Source: Levilactobacillus fujinensis (lineage in GTDB: Bacteria > Bacillota > Bacilli > Lactobacillales > Lactobacillaceae). From it: DNA of 64,000 nucleotides. The notes under the pieces were generated by a model. It did not search any database. It was not told the origin of the DNA and saw nothing but the letters and a program-made list of their open reading frames with translations. Shown here one piece after another: positions 10,217-18,186 of the stretch (positions within the stretch are counted from its first letter, which is position 1; each line of letters starts with the position of its first letter). The stretch lies in contig NZ_RHNX01000012.1 of NCBI RefSeq assembly GCF_003946335.1, positions 1-64,000 on the forward strand, written 5' to 3'. The position numbers and the translations under genes are program-made.

Positions 10217-10233
10217 TTGGGAAAACGTTTACC
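10217..10233. promoter_or_regulatory. LacI-type operator O2 of the sugar-acid island
   Basis: TTGGGAAAACGTTTACC, the exact 17-base copy of O1, 120 bases away centre to centre. The pair could support repression loops between the divergent promoters. Confidence 0.75.
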
Positions 10234-10274
10234 CATTCTTGACGTAAAAAAGTCGTTTTGAAGGAGTGGTCCGC

Positions 10275-11021
10275 ATGTTTGATCGTAATCGGTTAGTTTT
10301 AAATACATTGGTTTCACAGGCACAACAGCAACAAGGAAAATCACAGTTAAAAATTGTAACGGATCTATTGGCAACTGGCGTTCGCAACATTGAGTTACGC
10401 CGGGAGTACACCGCACAGGGCTTGGGAGAATTACAGCGGTTGAACCAGTTACGGTTAGCCAATCGTTTAGTTTACTTTTACTCTGTACCAGATAATCTCT
10501 TTGTTGATCATCAGCTAAATATCAACTTACTGCAATATGTCAGCGAGGCACAACAGTTAGGTGCTAGCTATATTAAGATGACGCTGGGAGATTTTGATAG
10601 CAAGCAGTCCACCGATCAAATTCCGGAACTCTTACGTTTATTACCGGATAACGTGGAGTTGAATATTGAAAATGATCAGACCAAGGAGAACAGTAATGTT
10701 CAAAAGTTGACCGCGTTCTTTGATCTGTTCGATCAGTACGAACGACGGGTGGGTTTTGTGAATGATTTAGGCAATTGGATCTTTACGGGTCAGGATGCCT
10801 TGGTTACCACAACGGCCTTAGTCAAGGATACCCGGTTCGTTCATTTGAAGAGCTACGTTTTACAGTCTAAAAAACCAGTCACGGTCTCATTTACCAAGGG
10901 GGACTTAGACTGGCAGACATTACTTGAAAAATTCAGTTCAACGATCCCTGTGGCCTTAGAGTATCCGGCTAACGCGAGTGAGCTGCAGGGGGACATGACA
11001 ACATTATTCACGAATAAGTAA
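10275..11021 (+). CDS. TIM-barrel sugar (phosphate) isomerase/epimerase-like protein
   Basis: About 248 residues, resembling the xylose-isomerase-like TIM barrel family. Signs are the early strand with Glu (GVRNIELRREY), the acidic strand NVELNIENDQ near residue 135, FVNDLGNW, the strand RFVHLKSY, and the late PVALEYPAN. These positions usually carry metal-binding Glu/Asp/His. The exact reaction is unknown; isomerisation or epimerisation of a keto sugar acid fits the neighbours. A GTG at 10266 is in frame, but AAGGAG at 10261-10266 overlaps it and is well spaced from the ATG at 10275, which I chose. It is first gene of the rightward unit under O2. Confidence 0.75.
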   Translation: MFDRNRLVLNTLVSQAQQQQGKSQLKIVTDLLATGVRNIELRREYTAQGLGELQRLNQLRLANRLVYFYSVPDNLFVDHQLNINLLQYVSEAQQLGASYIKMTLGDFDSKQSTDQIPELLRLLPDNVELNIENDQTKENSNVQKLTAFFDLFDQYERRVGFVNDLGNWIFTGQDALVTTTALVKDTRFVHLKSYVLQSKKPVTVSFTKGDLDWQTLLEKFSSTIPVALEYPANASELQGDMTTLFTNK

Positions 11022-11037
11022 CGAAGGAGTAGTTATT

Positions 11038-11817
11038 ATGGAAAAACTAGATTTTGATACCACTAAATTTCGATTAGACGGAAAGGTTGCCATTATTACG
11101 GGTGGGGCTTCCGGCTTAGGTTCCTACTATACCAAGGCCATGTTGCGGTCTGGTGCATCAGTGTTTATTGTCAGTTACGATGACCGTGGCTGGGACGAAA
11201 CAAAAGCGTTTGCCGCCGAAAATAACGGCCAAGTCGCCTTCTTGAAAATGGATGTTACCGCAGCGGATGCGCCCCAAAAGATTGTGACTGCGGCACTAGC
11301 GGCTTTCAACCGCATTGACATTCTGGTCAATAATGCCGGTATTCAATTACGAGAAAAGTGGCAGGACTTTAAGGACGAAAACTGGCGTAAGGTTATCGAA
11401 ATTAATTTAAACGCGGTCTACTTTATTTCCCATGCGGTGGCATTACAGATGGCTAAGCAGGGTGGTGGAAAAATTATCAACATTGGTTCAATGCAATCAT
11501 TTCGGGCCGGAAAGTTTATTTTCCCCTATACTGCCAGCAAGCATGGTGTCGTAGGGTTGACCAAGGCTTACGCGGATGCACTGGCAACGGATAATATTCA
11601 AGTCAACGCCATTGCACCGGGATATATCGATACACCAATGACCAAGGCGTTACAAAATGACGCGGGCCGGAACACGGAAATATTGGCGCACATTCCAGCT
11701 GGCCACTGGGCTAATCCAGCGGAACTCATGGGGACAGTGGTCTTCTTGGCTAGCGCAGCGTCCAACTACATCACCGGGATCACGATTCCGGTCGATGGGG
11801 GTTACTTACTACGTTAA
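11038..11817 (+). CDS. SDR-family oxidoreductase (KduD / gluconate-dehydrogenase-like)
   Basis: A 259-residue classical SDR. TGGASGLG (residues 21-28) binds NAD(P), followed by NNAG near residue 98, and the triad Ser151, Tyr164 and Lys168 (YTASK). The C-terminal block ITIPVDGGYLLR is typical of the KduD/2-deoxy-gluconate-3-dehydrogenase and gluconate-5-dehydrogenase group. The substrate is probably a sugar acid or polyol. It follows the isomerase-like gene by 16 bases with GAAGGAG in front of the ATG, so the two are cotranscribed. Confidence 0.87.
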   Translation: MEKLDFDTTKFRLDGKVAIITGGASGLGSYYTKAMLRSGASVFIVSYDDRGWDETKAFAAENNGQVAFLKMDVTAADAPQKIVTAALAAFNRIDILVNNAGIQLREKWQDFKDENWRKVIEINLNAVYFISHAVALQMAKQGGGKIINIGSMQSFRAGKFIFPYTASKHGVVGLTKAYADALATDNIQVNAIAPGYIDTPMTKALQNDAGRNTEILAHIPAGHWANPAELMGTVVFLASAASNYITGITIPVDGGYLLR

Positions 11818-11846
11818 AGAAATAGAAATGAATGGAGGAATTCATT

Positions 11847-12794
11847 ATGAGTCAAACAGTTGTTATTCCTAAGGGTCTCTCGCAGGCGGGCAAGGATTAT
11901 TTGAAAGATCATGGGCTGGAAACTATCGAGTTAGCTGACCTACACGAAGAAAATATTTTAGCTCAAGCGCCGAATGCCGACGGAATCGTTTTAATGATGG
12001 ATCCGTTTCGCGTAGAGACAGCCCAAAAAATGCCGAACTTAAAGGTAATTGCGCGTCATGGGGTTGGTTACGATAACGTTGATCCGGCTGCCATGGAAAA
12101 AGCCGGTGTGTGGGTGACGATTACGCCAAACGCCAACGCATCAACCGTTGCGGAAACGACCCTGGCAGAAATGCTGGATCTTTCGAAGAATTTGACGGCT
12201 ATTTCTAGTCATATGCGTCGTGGCGAATTCGGCTACAAGAGTCAACACATGGGATTTGATCTGGGTGGTAAGAAGCTTGGTATTATGGGCTTTGGCCGCA
12301 TTGGTCGCATGTTAGCCCAAAAGGTCAGCGGACTGGGAATGGACATTTTGATCTACGACCCCTTTGTGAAACAGACTGATGTTGGGACGTTGGTTGATCG
12401 GGAAACGTTATTTAAGGAAGCCGACGTGATTACATTGCACATGGCAGTGACCCCTGAGAACACGAATGGTATTGGGAAGCAAGAATTCGCTGCTATGAAA
12501 TCGACCGCCGTTTTGATCAACTTGGGCCGTGGGGCGTTAGTCGACCAACCAGCCTTATTGGCAGCACTGAAGACTGGTGAAATTGGTGGCGCCGCCTTAG
12601 ACGTTTTTGATGAGGAACCCCTCCCACTGACCAGTGAATTTTACAGTCTCAACAATGTTTTACTCACCCCCCACATTGCTTCAAACACCACGGAATGTAT
12701 GTCACGGATGGCGGTCGATGCTGCCAGTGAAGTAGTCCGGGTCCTGGATGGGAAGCAACCGCAGTGGCCCGTTAATCATGTCGCAAAGGACTGA
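11847..12794 (+). CDS. D-2-hydroxyacid dehydrogenase, copy 1
   Basis: A 315-residue NAD-dependent D-isomer 2-hydroxyacid dehydrogenase. The cofactor motif is GFGRIG (residues 148-153), and the catalytic set is Arg228 (NLGRGALVD), Glu257 (DEEP) and His276 (TPHIASN). The closest functional groups are hydroxypyruvate reductases and phosphoglycerate dehydrogenases, so it probably reduces a 2-keto acid and recycles NADH. The ATG at 11847 has GGAGG nine bases upstream and is preferred over 11832. A second copy of the gene lies 0.9 kb downstream. Confidence 0.9.
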   Translation: MSQTVVIPKGLSQAGKDYLKDHGLETIELADLHEENILAQAPNADGIVLMMDPFRVETAQKMPNLKVIARHGVGYDNVDPAAMEKAGVWVTITPNANASTVAETTLAEMLDLSKNLTAISSHMRRGEFGYKSQHMGFDLGGKKLGIMGFGRIGRMLAQKVSGLGMDILIYDPFVKQTDVGTLVDRETLFKEADVITLHMAVTPENTNGIGKQEFAAMKSTAVLINLGRGALVDQPALLAALKTGEIGGAALDVFDEEPLPLTSEFYSLNNVLLTPHIASNTTECMSRMAVDAASEVVRVLDGKQPQWPVNHVAKD

Positions 12795-12799
12795 TCGTC

Positions 12800-13063
12800 A
12801 TGGCCGAAGAACAGAAAACGCAAATTGATCCGGATACTTTTGCCTATCAGGCATTAAGCACCATTCACTTTCGCGAGTCGGTTGACTATGAAGCCCAGCT
12901 CAAGGAACGCTTGACGGTGTTCTTGATGGCAAAGTACTTAGTGGATGATTTTAACCATTTGGAAGATCAGTCGTTTGCAGCCAGTGACGCGGCGGGTGTG
13001 ACGTTATCTAAACTGGGATTTAACGACCTCCTAGCTAAAATCAGCGAACTTAATCACTATTAA
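12800..13063 (+). CDS. Small protein of unknown function in the sugar-acid unit
   Basis: An 87-residue acidic, soluble protein that I do not recognise. It contains no Cys, no membrane segment and no clear motif; it is probably mostly helical (FAYQALSTIHFRESVDYEAQ, then LKERLTVFLMAKYLVDDF). It starts five bases after the dehydrogenase stop codon, so it is almost certainly translated as part of the operon. A regulatory or accessory role for the neighbouring dehydrogenase is possible but is only inference from position. Confidence 0.65.
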   Translation: MAEEQKTQIDPDTFAYQALSTIHFRESVDYEAQLKERLTVFLMAKYLVDDFNHLEDQSFAASDAAGVTLSKLGFNDLLAKISELNHY

Positions 13064-13245
13064 AGTAAAGGGTGTAGACTGAGAAATTAGCTTTATCGGG
13101 TGACGACGTTCCAGTCAGCATCCTAAATGGTTAGGGGTAATGAGTCTCAGTTGCACAGCATTTATAGATGAAGCGCGCATTGTTAACAAGCTAGTCAGGG
13201 TATCTTAGCTAACAATTTCGTTCAATCTTGAGAAATAAATTTTTC

Positions 13246-13306
13246 TGACAAAATAAAGGCGTAGACATTATCGGCGTGTGATAGTGTTCTACGCCTTTAT
13301 TCTGTC
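13246..13306 (+). terminator. Long hairpin terminator after the rightward catabolic unit
   Basis: The arms GACAAAATAAAGGCGTAGA and TCTACGCCTTTATTCTGTC pair over nearly 20 bases, extended by ATTATC/GATAGT. It ends the isomerase-SDR-dehydrogenase-small gene unit. The T run is within the stem, as in many lactobacillar bidirectional terminators. Confidence 0.75.
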
Positions 13307-13309
13307 AAA

Positions 13310-13585
13310 CTGAAGGTTGAAAGCCAAAATGTTTGCGTTACGCTTGCAGGCGTGAGAATTGGCATTACGGAATGGGTTGAACCGGGCACACTCCGGCTGC
13401 CAGGATTTCGCTTGTTGGAGGGGAACGTCGCCAATTAAAGAGCGGGTTTCCGGCTCACCTGGAAGCCGTCAAGTTCAGGCGTCACCCGGGTCGTCCTACG
13501 ATATAAATTGGAAAAGAACCCCGTCTAAAATTGGCGACGCGGCTAGCTACATCCCTGACCGGTTCCGGCTCTGATTGCACAGTGC
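13310..13585 (+). repeat. Partial composite repeat (left arm) between the two dehydrogenase genes
   Basis: It begins CTGAAGGTTGAAAGCC and includes ATGTTTGCGTTACGCTTGC, CACTCCGGCTGCCAGGATT and a later CGTCCTACGAT block, matching the left arm of the full copies. The hairpin core is absent. It separates the tandem dehydrogenase genes. Confidence 0.75.
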
Positions 13586-13682
13586 AGCTGCCCTATTTAC
13601 GATTCTAGATTTCGTTTTCGTGTTAGTTGTTGCCTGTTAGGGCCTGCGGTAGGCTAAAGGTAACAATAATGGAGGCGGTTAC

Positions 13683-14624
13683 ATGAACGGAGTAGTTGGA
13701 ATCCCACAGAGTTTAGCACAGGCGGGAAAGGATTATTTGGTGGATCACGGATTAGAAACAGTCGAACTGACCAGCCTAAAGGCGGCTGATATTATCGAAC
13801 AGGCACCGCAAGTGGATGCTTTGATTCTGCTGGCAAATCCATTTAATACTGTAGCAGCGTTACAATTGCCGAACTTAAAAATTATTGCGCGTCATGGTGT
13901 TGGATACGATAATATTGATCCACTGTGGCTTGAGCAACACGGTATCTGGGCAACAATTACGCCCAATGCAAATGCATCAACCGTTGCTGAGACAACGTTG
14001 GCTGTAATCCTCGATGTGTCCAAGAATGTGACCCGGTCCTCTATTCAGATGCGAAACGGTAACTTTGCTTATCGAAGTAATCACATGGGATTTGATCTGA
14101 GCGGGAAAAAGTTAGGCATCATGGGAAACGGTCGAATTGGTCAAATGGTTGCTAAAAAGGCGGCCGCATTGGACATGGATGTGTTGATCTACGACCCGTT
14201 TGCTAAAGCAACGACGGTTGGGACGTTGGTCGATAGGGAGACCTTACTGAGGGAAGCCGACATTGTAACACTACATATGGCGGTCACGCCGGAGAATAAA
14301 CGGGGGATTGGAGCCCGCGAATTTGCCTTAATGAAAAAAAGTGGCGTCCTGATCAATCTTGGCCGTGGCGCTCTAGTCGATCATTCGGCGCTGATCAAGG
14401 CGTTGCGGTCTGGTGAAATTAGTCAGGCGGCTCTAGACGTTTACGATGAGGAGCCGTTACCGATGACGAGTGAGCTCTATCAGCTGGACAACCTGTTGCT
14501 CACACCGCATATCGCCTCGAACACATTTGAATCGCGGTCACGAATGGCACGGGACGCGGCCAGCGAGGTCGTTCGCGTCCTTGGCGGCAGCCAACCGCAA
14601 TGGCCCATCAATCATCTTGGGTAA
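13683..14624 (+). CDS. D-2-hydroxyacid dehydrogenase, copy 2
   Basis: A 313-residue paralogue of the dehydrogenase at 11847, colinear with no visible indel through the catalytic region. The cofactor motif is GNGRIG instead of GFGRIG; Arg228, Glu257 (DEEP) and His276 are kept. GGAGG stands in front of the ATG at 13683. It has its own leader downstream of a terminator and a repeat remnant, and no LacI-type box was found there, so its regulation may differ from copy 1. A strong bidirectional terminator follows. Confidence 0.9.
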   Translation: MNGVVGIPQSLAQAGKDYLVDHGLETVELTSLKAADIIEQAPQVDALILLANPFNTVAALQLPNLKIIARHGVGYDNIDPLWLEQHGIWATITPNANASTVAETTLAVILDVSKNVTRSSIQMRNGNFAYRSNHMGFDLSGKKLGIMGNGRIGQMVAKKAAALDMDVLIYDPFAKATTVGTLVDRETLLREADIVTLHMAVTPENKRGIGAREFALMKKSGVLINLGRGALVDHSALIKALRSGEISQAALDVYDEEPLPMTSELYQLDNLLLTPHIASNTFESRSRMARDAASEVVRVLGGSQPQWPINHLG

Positions 14625-14632
14625 GAGAAACT

Positions 14633-14700
14633 AAAAAGGTCGTGGTAACTGGGTGTGCACTCCCTTGTATGGAGAGCACAGATAGTTACCACGACCTTTT
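14633..14700. terminator. Bidirectional terminator between convergent genes
   Basis: AAAAGGTCGTGGTAACT and AGTTACCACGACCTTTT are perfect complements, giving a 17-base stem with A and T tracts on both sides. It serves the dehydrogenase on plus and the SDR on minus. Confidence 0.9.
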
Positions 14701-14745
14701 AGAATTAAAAGGCTGAAGCTGATTTTTGGTTGAAATGCCAACGAT

Positions 14746-15510
14746 CTAGTAACTGGTCCAACCGCCGTCAACGGGAACAATGGTGCCATTCACGTAGCTG
14801 GAGGCGTCGGAACATAGGAAGAGGGCAGTTTGCGCAATTTCATCACCGGTCCCGGGTTTTGGTGATAGCGGCATACCGACGCTCTGCCGTTCCATACCTT
14901 GCTTGTCAACACCAGTCATAGACTCGGTGATGTTGGTCTTGATACCGCCGGGAGCAATGGCATTGGTTCGAATGCCAGCGTTCTCATACATGTAAGCCGT
15001 GTTCTTTGTGAGACCGACCACCGCATGTTTCGAAGCGGTGTAGGCAGCACCGGCACGGCCACCACCCAAGCCACCAACGGAAGCAATGTTTAAAATGACA
15101 CCTGATTTTTGCTTAGTGAATAGCTTCAGCGCTTCTCGCGTGGCCAACATCACGCTGGTCGTGTTGACCGTCATGACCTTGTCCCAAAGTTCATTGGTCA
15201 AGGTTCCCACGGGTGCCATGTTGTCCATGATACCGGCGTTATTAACTAAGATGTCGAGGTGACCAAAATTAGTGACCGCCGCTTGAACCATAGCCACGAC
15301 ATCGGCTTCCTTAGTGACGTTGGTGATGCTGGCAACCGCTTCACCACCAGCATCCTTAATGGCAGCAACGACTTCATTTAATCTGTCTTCATTAATGTCT
15401 GCCGCGACGATCTTGGCACCCTCCTTGGCAAATAATTCAGCCATAGATCGGCCCATACCGGACCCGGCACCTGTGATAATCGCTACTTTACCTGGTAATT
15501 GTTGAGCCAC
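14746..15510 (-). CDS. SDR-family oxidoreductase, second of the island
   Basis: A classical SDR of about 254 residues with ITGAGSGMG, NNAG and YTASK motifs and the C-terminal GTIVPVDGGW. It is a dehydrogenase of a hydroxyl group on an unknown substrate. The frame opens at a GTG at 15519, but AAGGAG abuts that codon; the GTG at 15510 is eight bases from it and is preferred. A box nearly identical to O1/O2 lies at 15579-15595 and a cre-like sequence at 15641, so it probably belongs to the same LacI regulon although it is a separate leftward unit. Confidence 0.87.
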   Translation of the reverse strand: MAQQLPGKVAIITGAGSGMGRSMAELFAKEGAKIVAADINEDRLNEVVAAIKDAGGEAVASITNVTKEADVVAMVQAAVTNFGHLDILVNNAGIMDNMAPVGTLTNELWDKVMTVNTTSVMLATREALKLFTKQKSGVILNIASVGGLGGGRAGAAYTASKHAVVGLTKNTAYMYENAGIRTNAIAPGGIKTNITESMTGVDKQGMERQSVGMPLSPKPGTGDEIAQTALFLCSDASSYVNGTIVPVDGGWTSY

Positions 15511-15578
15511 GTTACTCACTCCTTATCAAAATAAATTTTAGGGTAATGTGTTAGGACCAATGAATCGGTCTACAGTAA

Positions 15579-15595
15579 ATTGGAAAACATTTACC
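15579..15595. promoter_or_regulatory. LacI-type operator O3
   Basis: ATTGGAAAACATTTACC matches O1/O2 at 14 of 17 positions. It lies between a minus-strand TATAAT (15626-15621) and the SDR start, a repressing position. Confidence 0.6.
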
Positions 15596-15640
15596 ATACC
15601 ACATCATGTTTCTAACCCTTATTATAATCTTTCTTATAAC

Positions 15641-15654
15641 GGAAAGCGCTAAAT
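15641..15654. promoter_or_regulatory. cre-like site upstream of the SDR gene
   Basis: GGAAAGCGCTAAAT matches 12 of 14 cre positions and contains the central AAAGCGCT. It lies upstream of the minus-strand -10 box. Confidence 0.4.
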
Positions 15655-15736
15655 ATGCTGGCAGTGAACCACAATCTTTGACATTTGAGAGACTAGATGT
15701 AATATATAAAGTAACATCTGATGGAGGGGTTCTAAT

Positions 15737-16600
15737 ATGAAAATTGTTGTTACGGGTGCCACGGGCCATTTAGGCCAACAAATCGTTAAGCAGTTAGCCA
15801 AGCGCGTCAGCACAACCTCGCTTACACTGGGGGTTCACACGCCTGCAAAGGCAACAGCATTCCGTCGGCAAGGCATGCGTGTACTGCCCTTAGACTACCG
15901 CGACCAAACCAGCATTGCGACCGTTTTGAAGGCTGCTGACGTTGCTATTTATGTGCCCAGTAAGAGCCATGACAGCTTTAGCCGGGTAACGGAGTTTGAG
16001 CATGTGGTTGGTGCGGCTGAAGTGGCAGGGGTCAAACATGTGATCGTAATGGGTTTTATTGCCGATCAAGCAACGAATCCATTCGATCTCTCTGCCTTCT
16101 ACGGCTATGTTCCACGGCGGTTGGCAGCGTCTAATCTGTCCTATACTATTTTGCGAAATGCGTTGTACGCTGACCCGTTGGTGCCCTATTTGCCAGAATT
16201 GATCGAACGTCGTAACGTGATCTATCCATTGGGGGATGCATCGTTGAGCTTTATCAGTCTAGAGGAAAGTGCGGCAGCATTTGCTCAAGTAGCGGTTACA
16301 CCAATGCTGTGGACGCGAAATATGTACACGTTAACCCAAGAACGGTCGTATACGATGCCAGCGCTAGCAAGGGTGCTAAGTGACGTTTCTGGTCGACCGA
16401 TTGGATACGCACCGGTAACGTTAAACCAGTTTGGTGACATGTATGATCAGGGGCACGAAGGTCACATGTTGGCCTCGATGTATGCCGGTGGGGCACAAGG
16501 CTTGCTGGCGACCGTGACGGACGATTTTCGTCAGATTATGGGACAACCTGCACAGTCATTACCGGATTTCTTGGCGGCCGAACTTGCACGGGAGTCCTAA
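15737..16600 (+). CDS. NmrA/QOR2-like NAD(P)-binding protein
   Basis: A 287-residue atypical SDR of the NmrA-like group. The cofactor motif VTGATGHLGQQ is at residues 5-15; the fold continues with VAIYVPSKSHDS and a YTILRNALYAD segment. Members are NAD(P)H sensors or quinone reductases (QorB type). A sigma-A promoter with TTGACA at 15678-15683 and TAATAT at 15700-15705 precedes it; GGAGGGG precedes the ATG. It is followed by an Rrf2-type regulator in the same direction. Confidence 0.8.
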   Translation: MKIVVTGATGHLGQQIVKQLAKRVSTTSLTLGVHTPAKATAFRRQGMRVLPLDYRDQTSIATVLKAADVAIYVPSKSHDSFSRVTEFEHVVGAAEVAGVKHVIVMGFIADQATNPFDLSAFYGYVPRRLAASNLSYTILRNALYADPLVPYLPELIERRNVIYPLGDASLSFISLEESAAAFAQVAVTPMLWTRNMYTLTQERSYTMPALARVLSDVSGRPIGYAPVTLNQFGDMYDQGHEGHMLASMYAGGAQGLLATVTDDFRQIMGQPAQSLPDFLAAELARES

Positions 16601-16728
16601 TCGGGTATACTGTTCCTAGTAATCAAATGGGCGTGTGATGGAACCAGTTGTTTTCTACGTAGGTGGTTTAGCAAACAGGTTTTGGGCCGTGATAATTGTC
16701 ATGGCTCCAATTAAAAGGGGAAATTGAC

Positions 16729-17175
16729 GTGCGGTATTCGCATCGGTTGAGTGATGCAGTTCATATTTTGGCCTATATCGATATTTATCATGAGAGTGAC
16801 CTTTCCAGTGTGGCCATTGCAGCCAGCGTGGAGTCTAACCCTGCATTGGTTCGGCGATTGATGGTGGCTCTTCGACGGGCAGGTTTGTTGACGACACAGC
16901 AGGGAACTGCAACGCCCCGCCTGGCCCGTGATCCAGATACGATTTCCCTACTGGATGTGTATCATGCGGTGGAGGAAGATGGTAAGCTGCTGCACGTTGA
17001 TGACAAGACGAACCCCAAGTGCATCGTGGGTGGCAACATTCAAGCAACATTGCGTGGGGCCTATGACGACGTTCAGCGTGCAGCGGAAGCGAAAATGGTG
17101 CAGATCAGTCTGGCCAGTTTAATTAATGATATTTGGACTCGGGAACGGGAAAAGAGGACGACCAAAAAAAGCTAG
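16729..17175 (+). CDS. Rrf2-family transcriptional regulator
   Basis: About 148 residues with the Rrf2 winged-helix pattern: RYSHRLSDAVHILAYI, SSVAIAASVESNPALVRRLM as recognition helix, then a wing (TTQQGTATP) and dimer helix. Only one Cys (PKCIVGG) is present, so an Fe-S cluster of the three-Cys type is unlikely and it may belong to the YwnA-like subgroup. The frame opens at a TTG at 16696, but AAAAGGGG is placed for the GTG at 16729, which I chose. It may control the NmrA-like gene just upstream. Confidence 0.82.
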   Translation: MRYSHRLSDAVHILAYIDIYHESDLSSVAIAASVESNPALVRRLMVALRRAGLLTTQQGTATPRLARDPDTISLLDVYHAVEEDGKLLHVDDKTNPKCIVGGNIQATLRGAYDDVQRAAEAKMVQISLASLINDIWTREREKRTTKKS

Positions 17176-17221
17176 CTAAGCGGTAGTGATATTACGACGT
17201 GGGACTAGATGATAGAGAATT

Positions 17222-17314
17222 TCTGGCAATTGGAGTGCGACCATTTCAACTAGTTTAGCGGTGACGGTTCTTACTGTCGCAAAGTAACACGAGTAGTTTA
17301 ACTTTCAACCTCAG
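17222..17314 (-). repeat. Partial composite repeat (left end only)
   Basis: Reverse-orientation left end: GGAGTGCGACCATTTCAACT, AGTTTAGCGGTGA, TACTGTCGCAAAGTAACACG and the terminal ACTTTCAACCTCAG. It sits 8 bases from a copy of the 95-base repeat. The gap 17176-17693 holds these two repeats and a terminator and no gene. Confidence 0.65.
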
Positions 17315-17321
17315 TTAGCAG

Positions 17322-17412
17322 TTTTAAGCGGAGTCAGCTACCTTTTGTCCCACGTTTCAGCAATGTATATTCGGAGATACTAAAGGCGTCTGGAGTTTTG
17401 TCCCAGACTCGC
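17322..17412 (-). repeat. 95-base repeat, copy 2
   Basis: In reverse orientation it reads GAGTCTGGGACAAAACTCCA, GACGCCTTTAGTATCTCC, ACATTGCTGAA, GGGACAAAAG and CCGCTTAAAA. The block order matches 48091-48190 and, more weakly, 6469-6560. Confidence 0.7.
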
Positions 17413-17432
17413 TAGCAGGCTAGCACCAATCT

Positions 17433-17478
17433 AAAAAGTATCATCCAACAGGAAATTTCTGTCGGGTGATACTTTTTT
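17433..17478. terminator. Bidirectional terminator between Rrf2 and HxlR genes
   Basis: AAAAAGTATCA and TGATACTTTTTT form the stem base, with an inner AACAG/CTGTC stem. A and T tracts flank both sides. Confidence 0.85.
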
Positions 17479-17693
17479 GGATTCTAAAACTGGGCAGTAT
17501 CAACTTGCCTTGGTATGGTAACGTTTAATGGCTGAAACTAGAAATTTAAAAGCTATATCCACAGGTGCTTGCGTCAATGAAAAGATCACAGCCAAACTAG
17601 TGGTAATAATCACCAGCCAGCTACCAGCGATTCGACTTGCCATGGAGGAATACCGCCAACCGAGCTATACGAAAAGGAAATATCTGCCGCGGA

Positions 17694-18056
17694 TTAAACG
17701 TCGTCTCGACTCATCAAGCTGATCTCTTCGCCTGCCGCCTGGCGTCGGTCAATGTTGTCCTCGCCCCAGACGCAGAGCTCATGGAGAATACCAGACAGCG
17801 ACTCGCCATAGTCGGTCAATGAGTAGTCAACACGCGGGGGGACTTGTTTGTAGACGTGACGGGACACAATGTTAGCGGCCTCCAGTTCACGAAGCTGTTG
17901 GGTCAGCATCTTTTGTGAAATCTGCGGGATGGCGCGAGCCAATTCACCGGTTCGCATAGTGTGATGCCGGAGATGACATAAAATAATCGATTTCCATTTG
18001 CCACCGATGATTTCCATCGTGGCTTCGACGCCAATGTGATAGGTTTTAGTGGGCAT
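17694..18056 (-). CDS. HxlR-family winged-helix regulator
   Basis: A 120-residue HxlR-type regulator. MEIIGGKWKSIILCHL is the family hallmark, followed by FSQISQKMLTQQLREL-like recognition (here IPQISQKMLTQQLREL) and a PPRVDYSLTDYG wing. The single Cys near residue 27 (ILCHL) could sense oxidants or electrophiles, by analogy. It is divergent from an MFS pump gene with 130 bases between them, containing a perfect 12-base palindrome, so it likely controls the pump and itself. Confidence 0.88.
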   Translation of the reverse strand: MPTKTYHIGVEATMEIIGGKWKSIILCHLRHHTMRTGELARAIPQISQKMLTQQLRELEAANIVSRHVYKQVPPRVDYSLTDYGESLSGILHELCVWGEDNIDRRQAAGEEISLMSRDDV

Positions 18057-18098
18057 AAATCCGTCTCCTGTCTAATTATTACCTTTTGGTGGGTAGCG

Positions 18099-18110
18099 CA
18101 CTTTAAAGTG
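18099..18110. promoter_or_regulatory. Palindrome, candidate HxlR operator
   Basis: CACTTTAAAGTG is a perfect 12-base palindrome in the HxlR-MFS divergent gap, upstream of the MFS promoter (TTGTTC 18116-18121, TATAAT 18138-18143). Confidence 0.5.
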
Positions 18111-18115
18111 GCTTC

Positions 18116-18143
18116 TTGTTCTTGAGTTCCTAACCAGTATAAT
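18116..18143 (+). promoter_or_regulatory. Promoter of the MFS gene
   Basis: TTGTTC, a 16-base spacer and a perfect TATAAT, 44 bases before the MFS start codon. Confidence 0.6.
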
Positions 18144-18186
18144 CATTAATTATCGTGTTAGCAAACGAAAAATCGAGGAGGTCATT

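Noticed and set aside
13359-13574. 71-codon ORF between the dehydrogenase genes
   Set aside because: It is entirely in the repeat remnant, without start signals.
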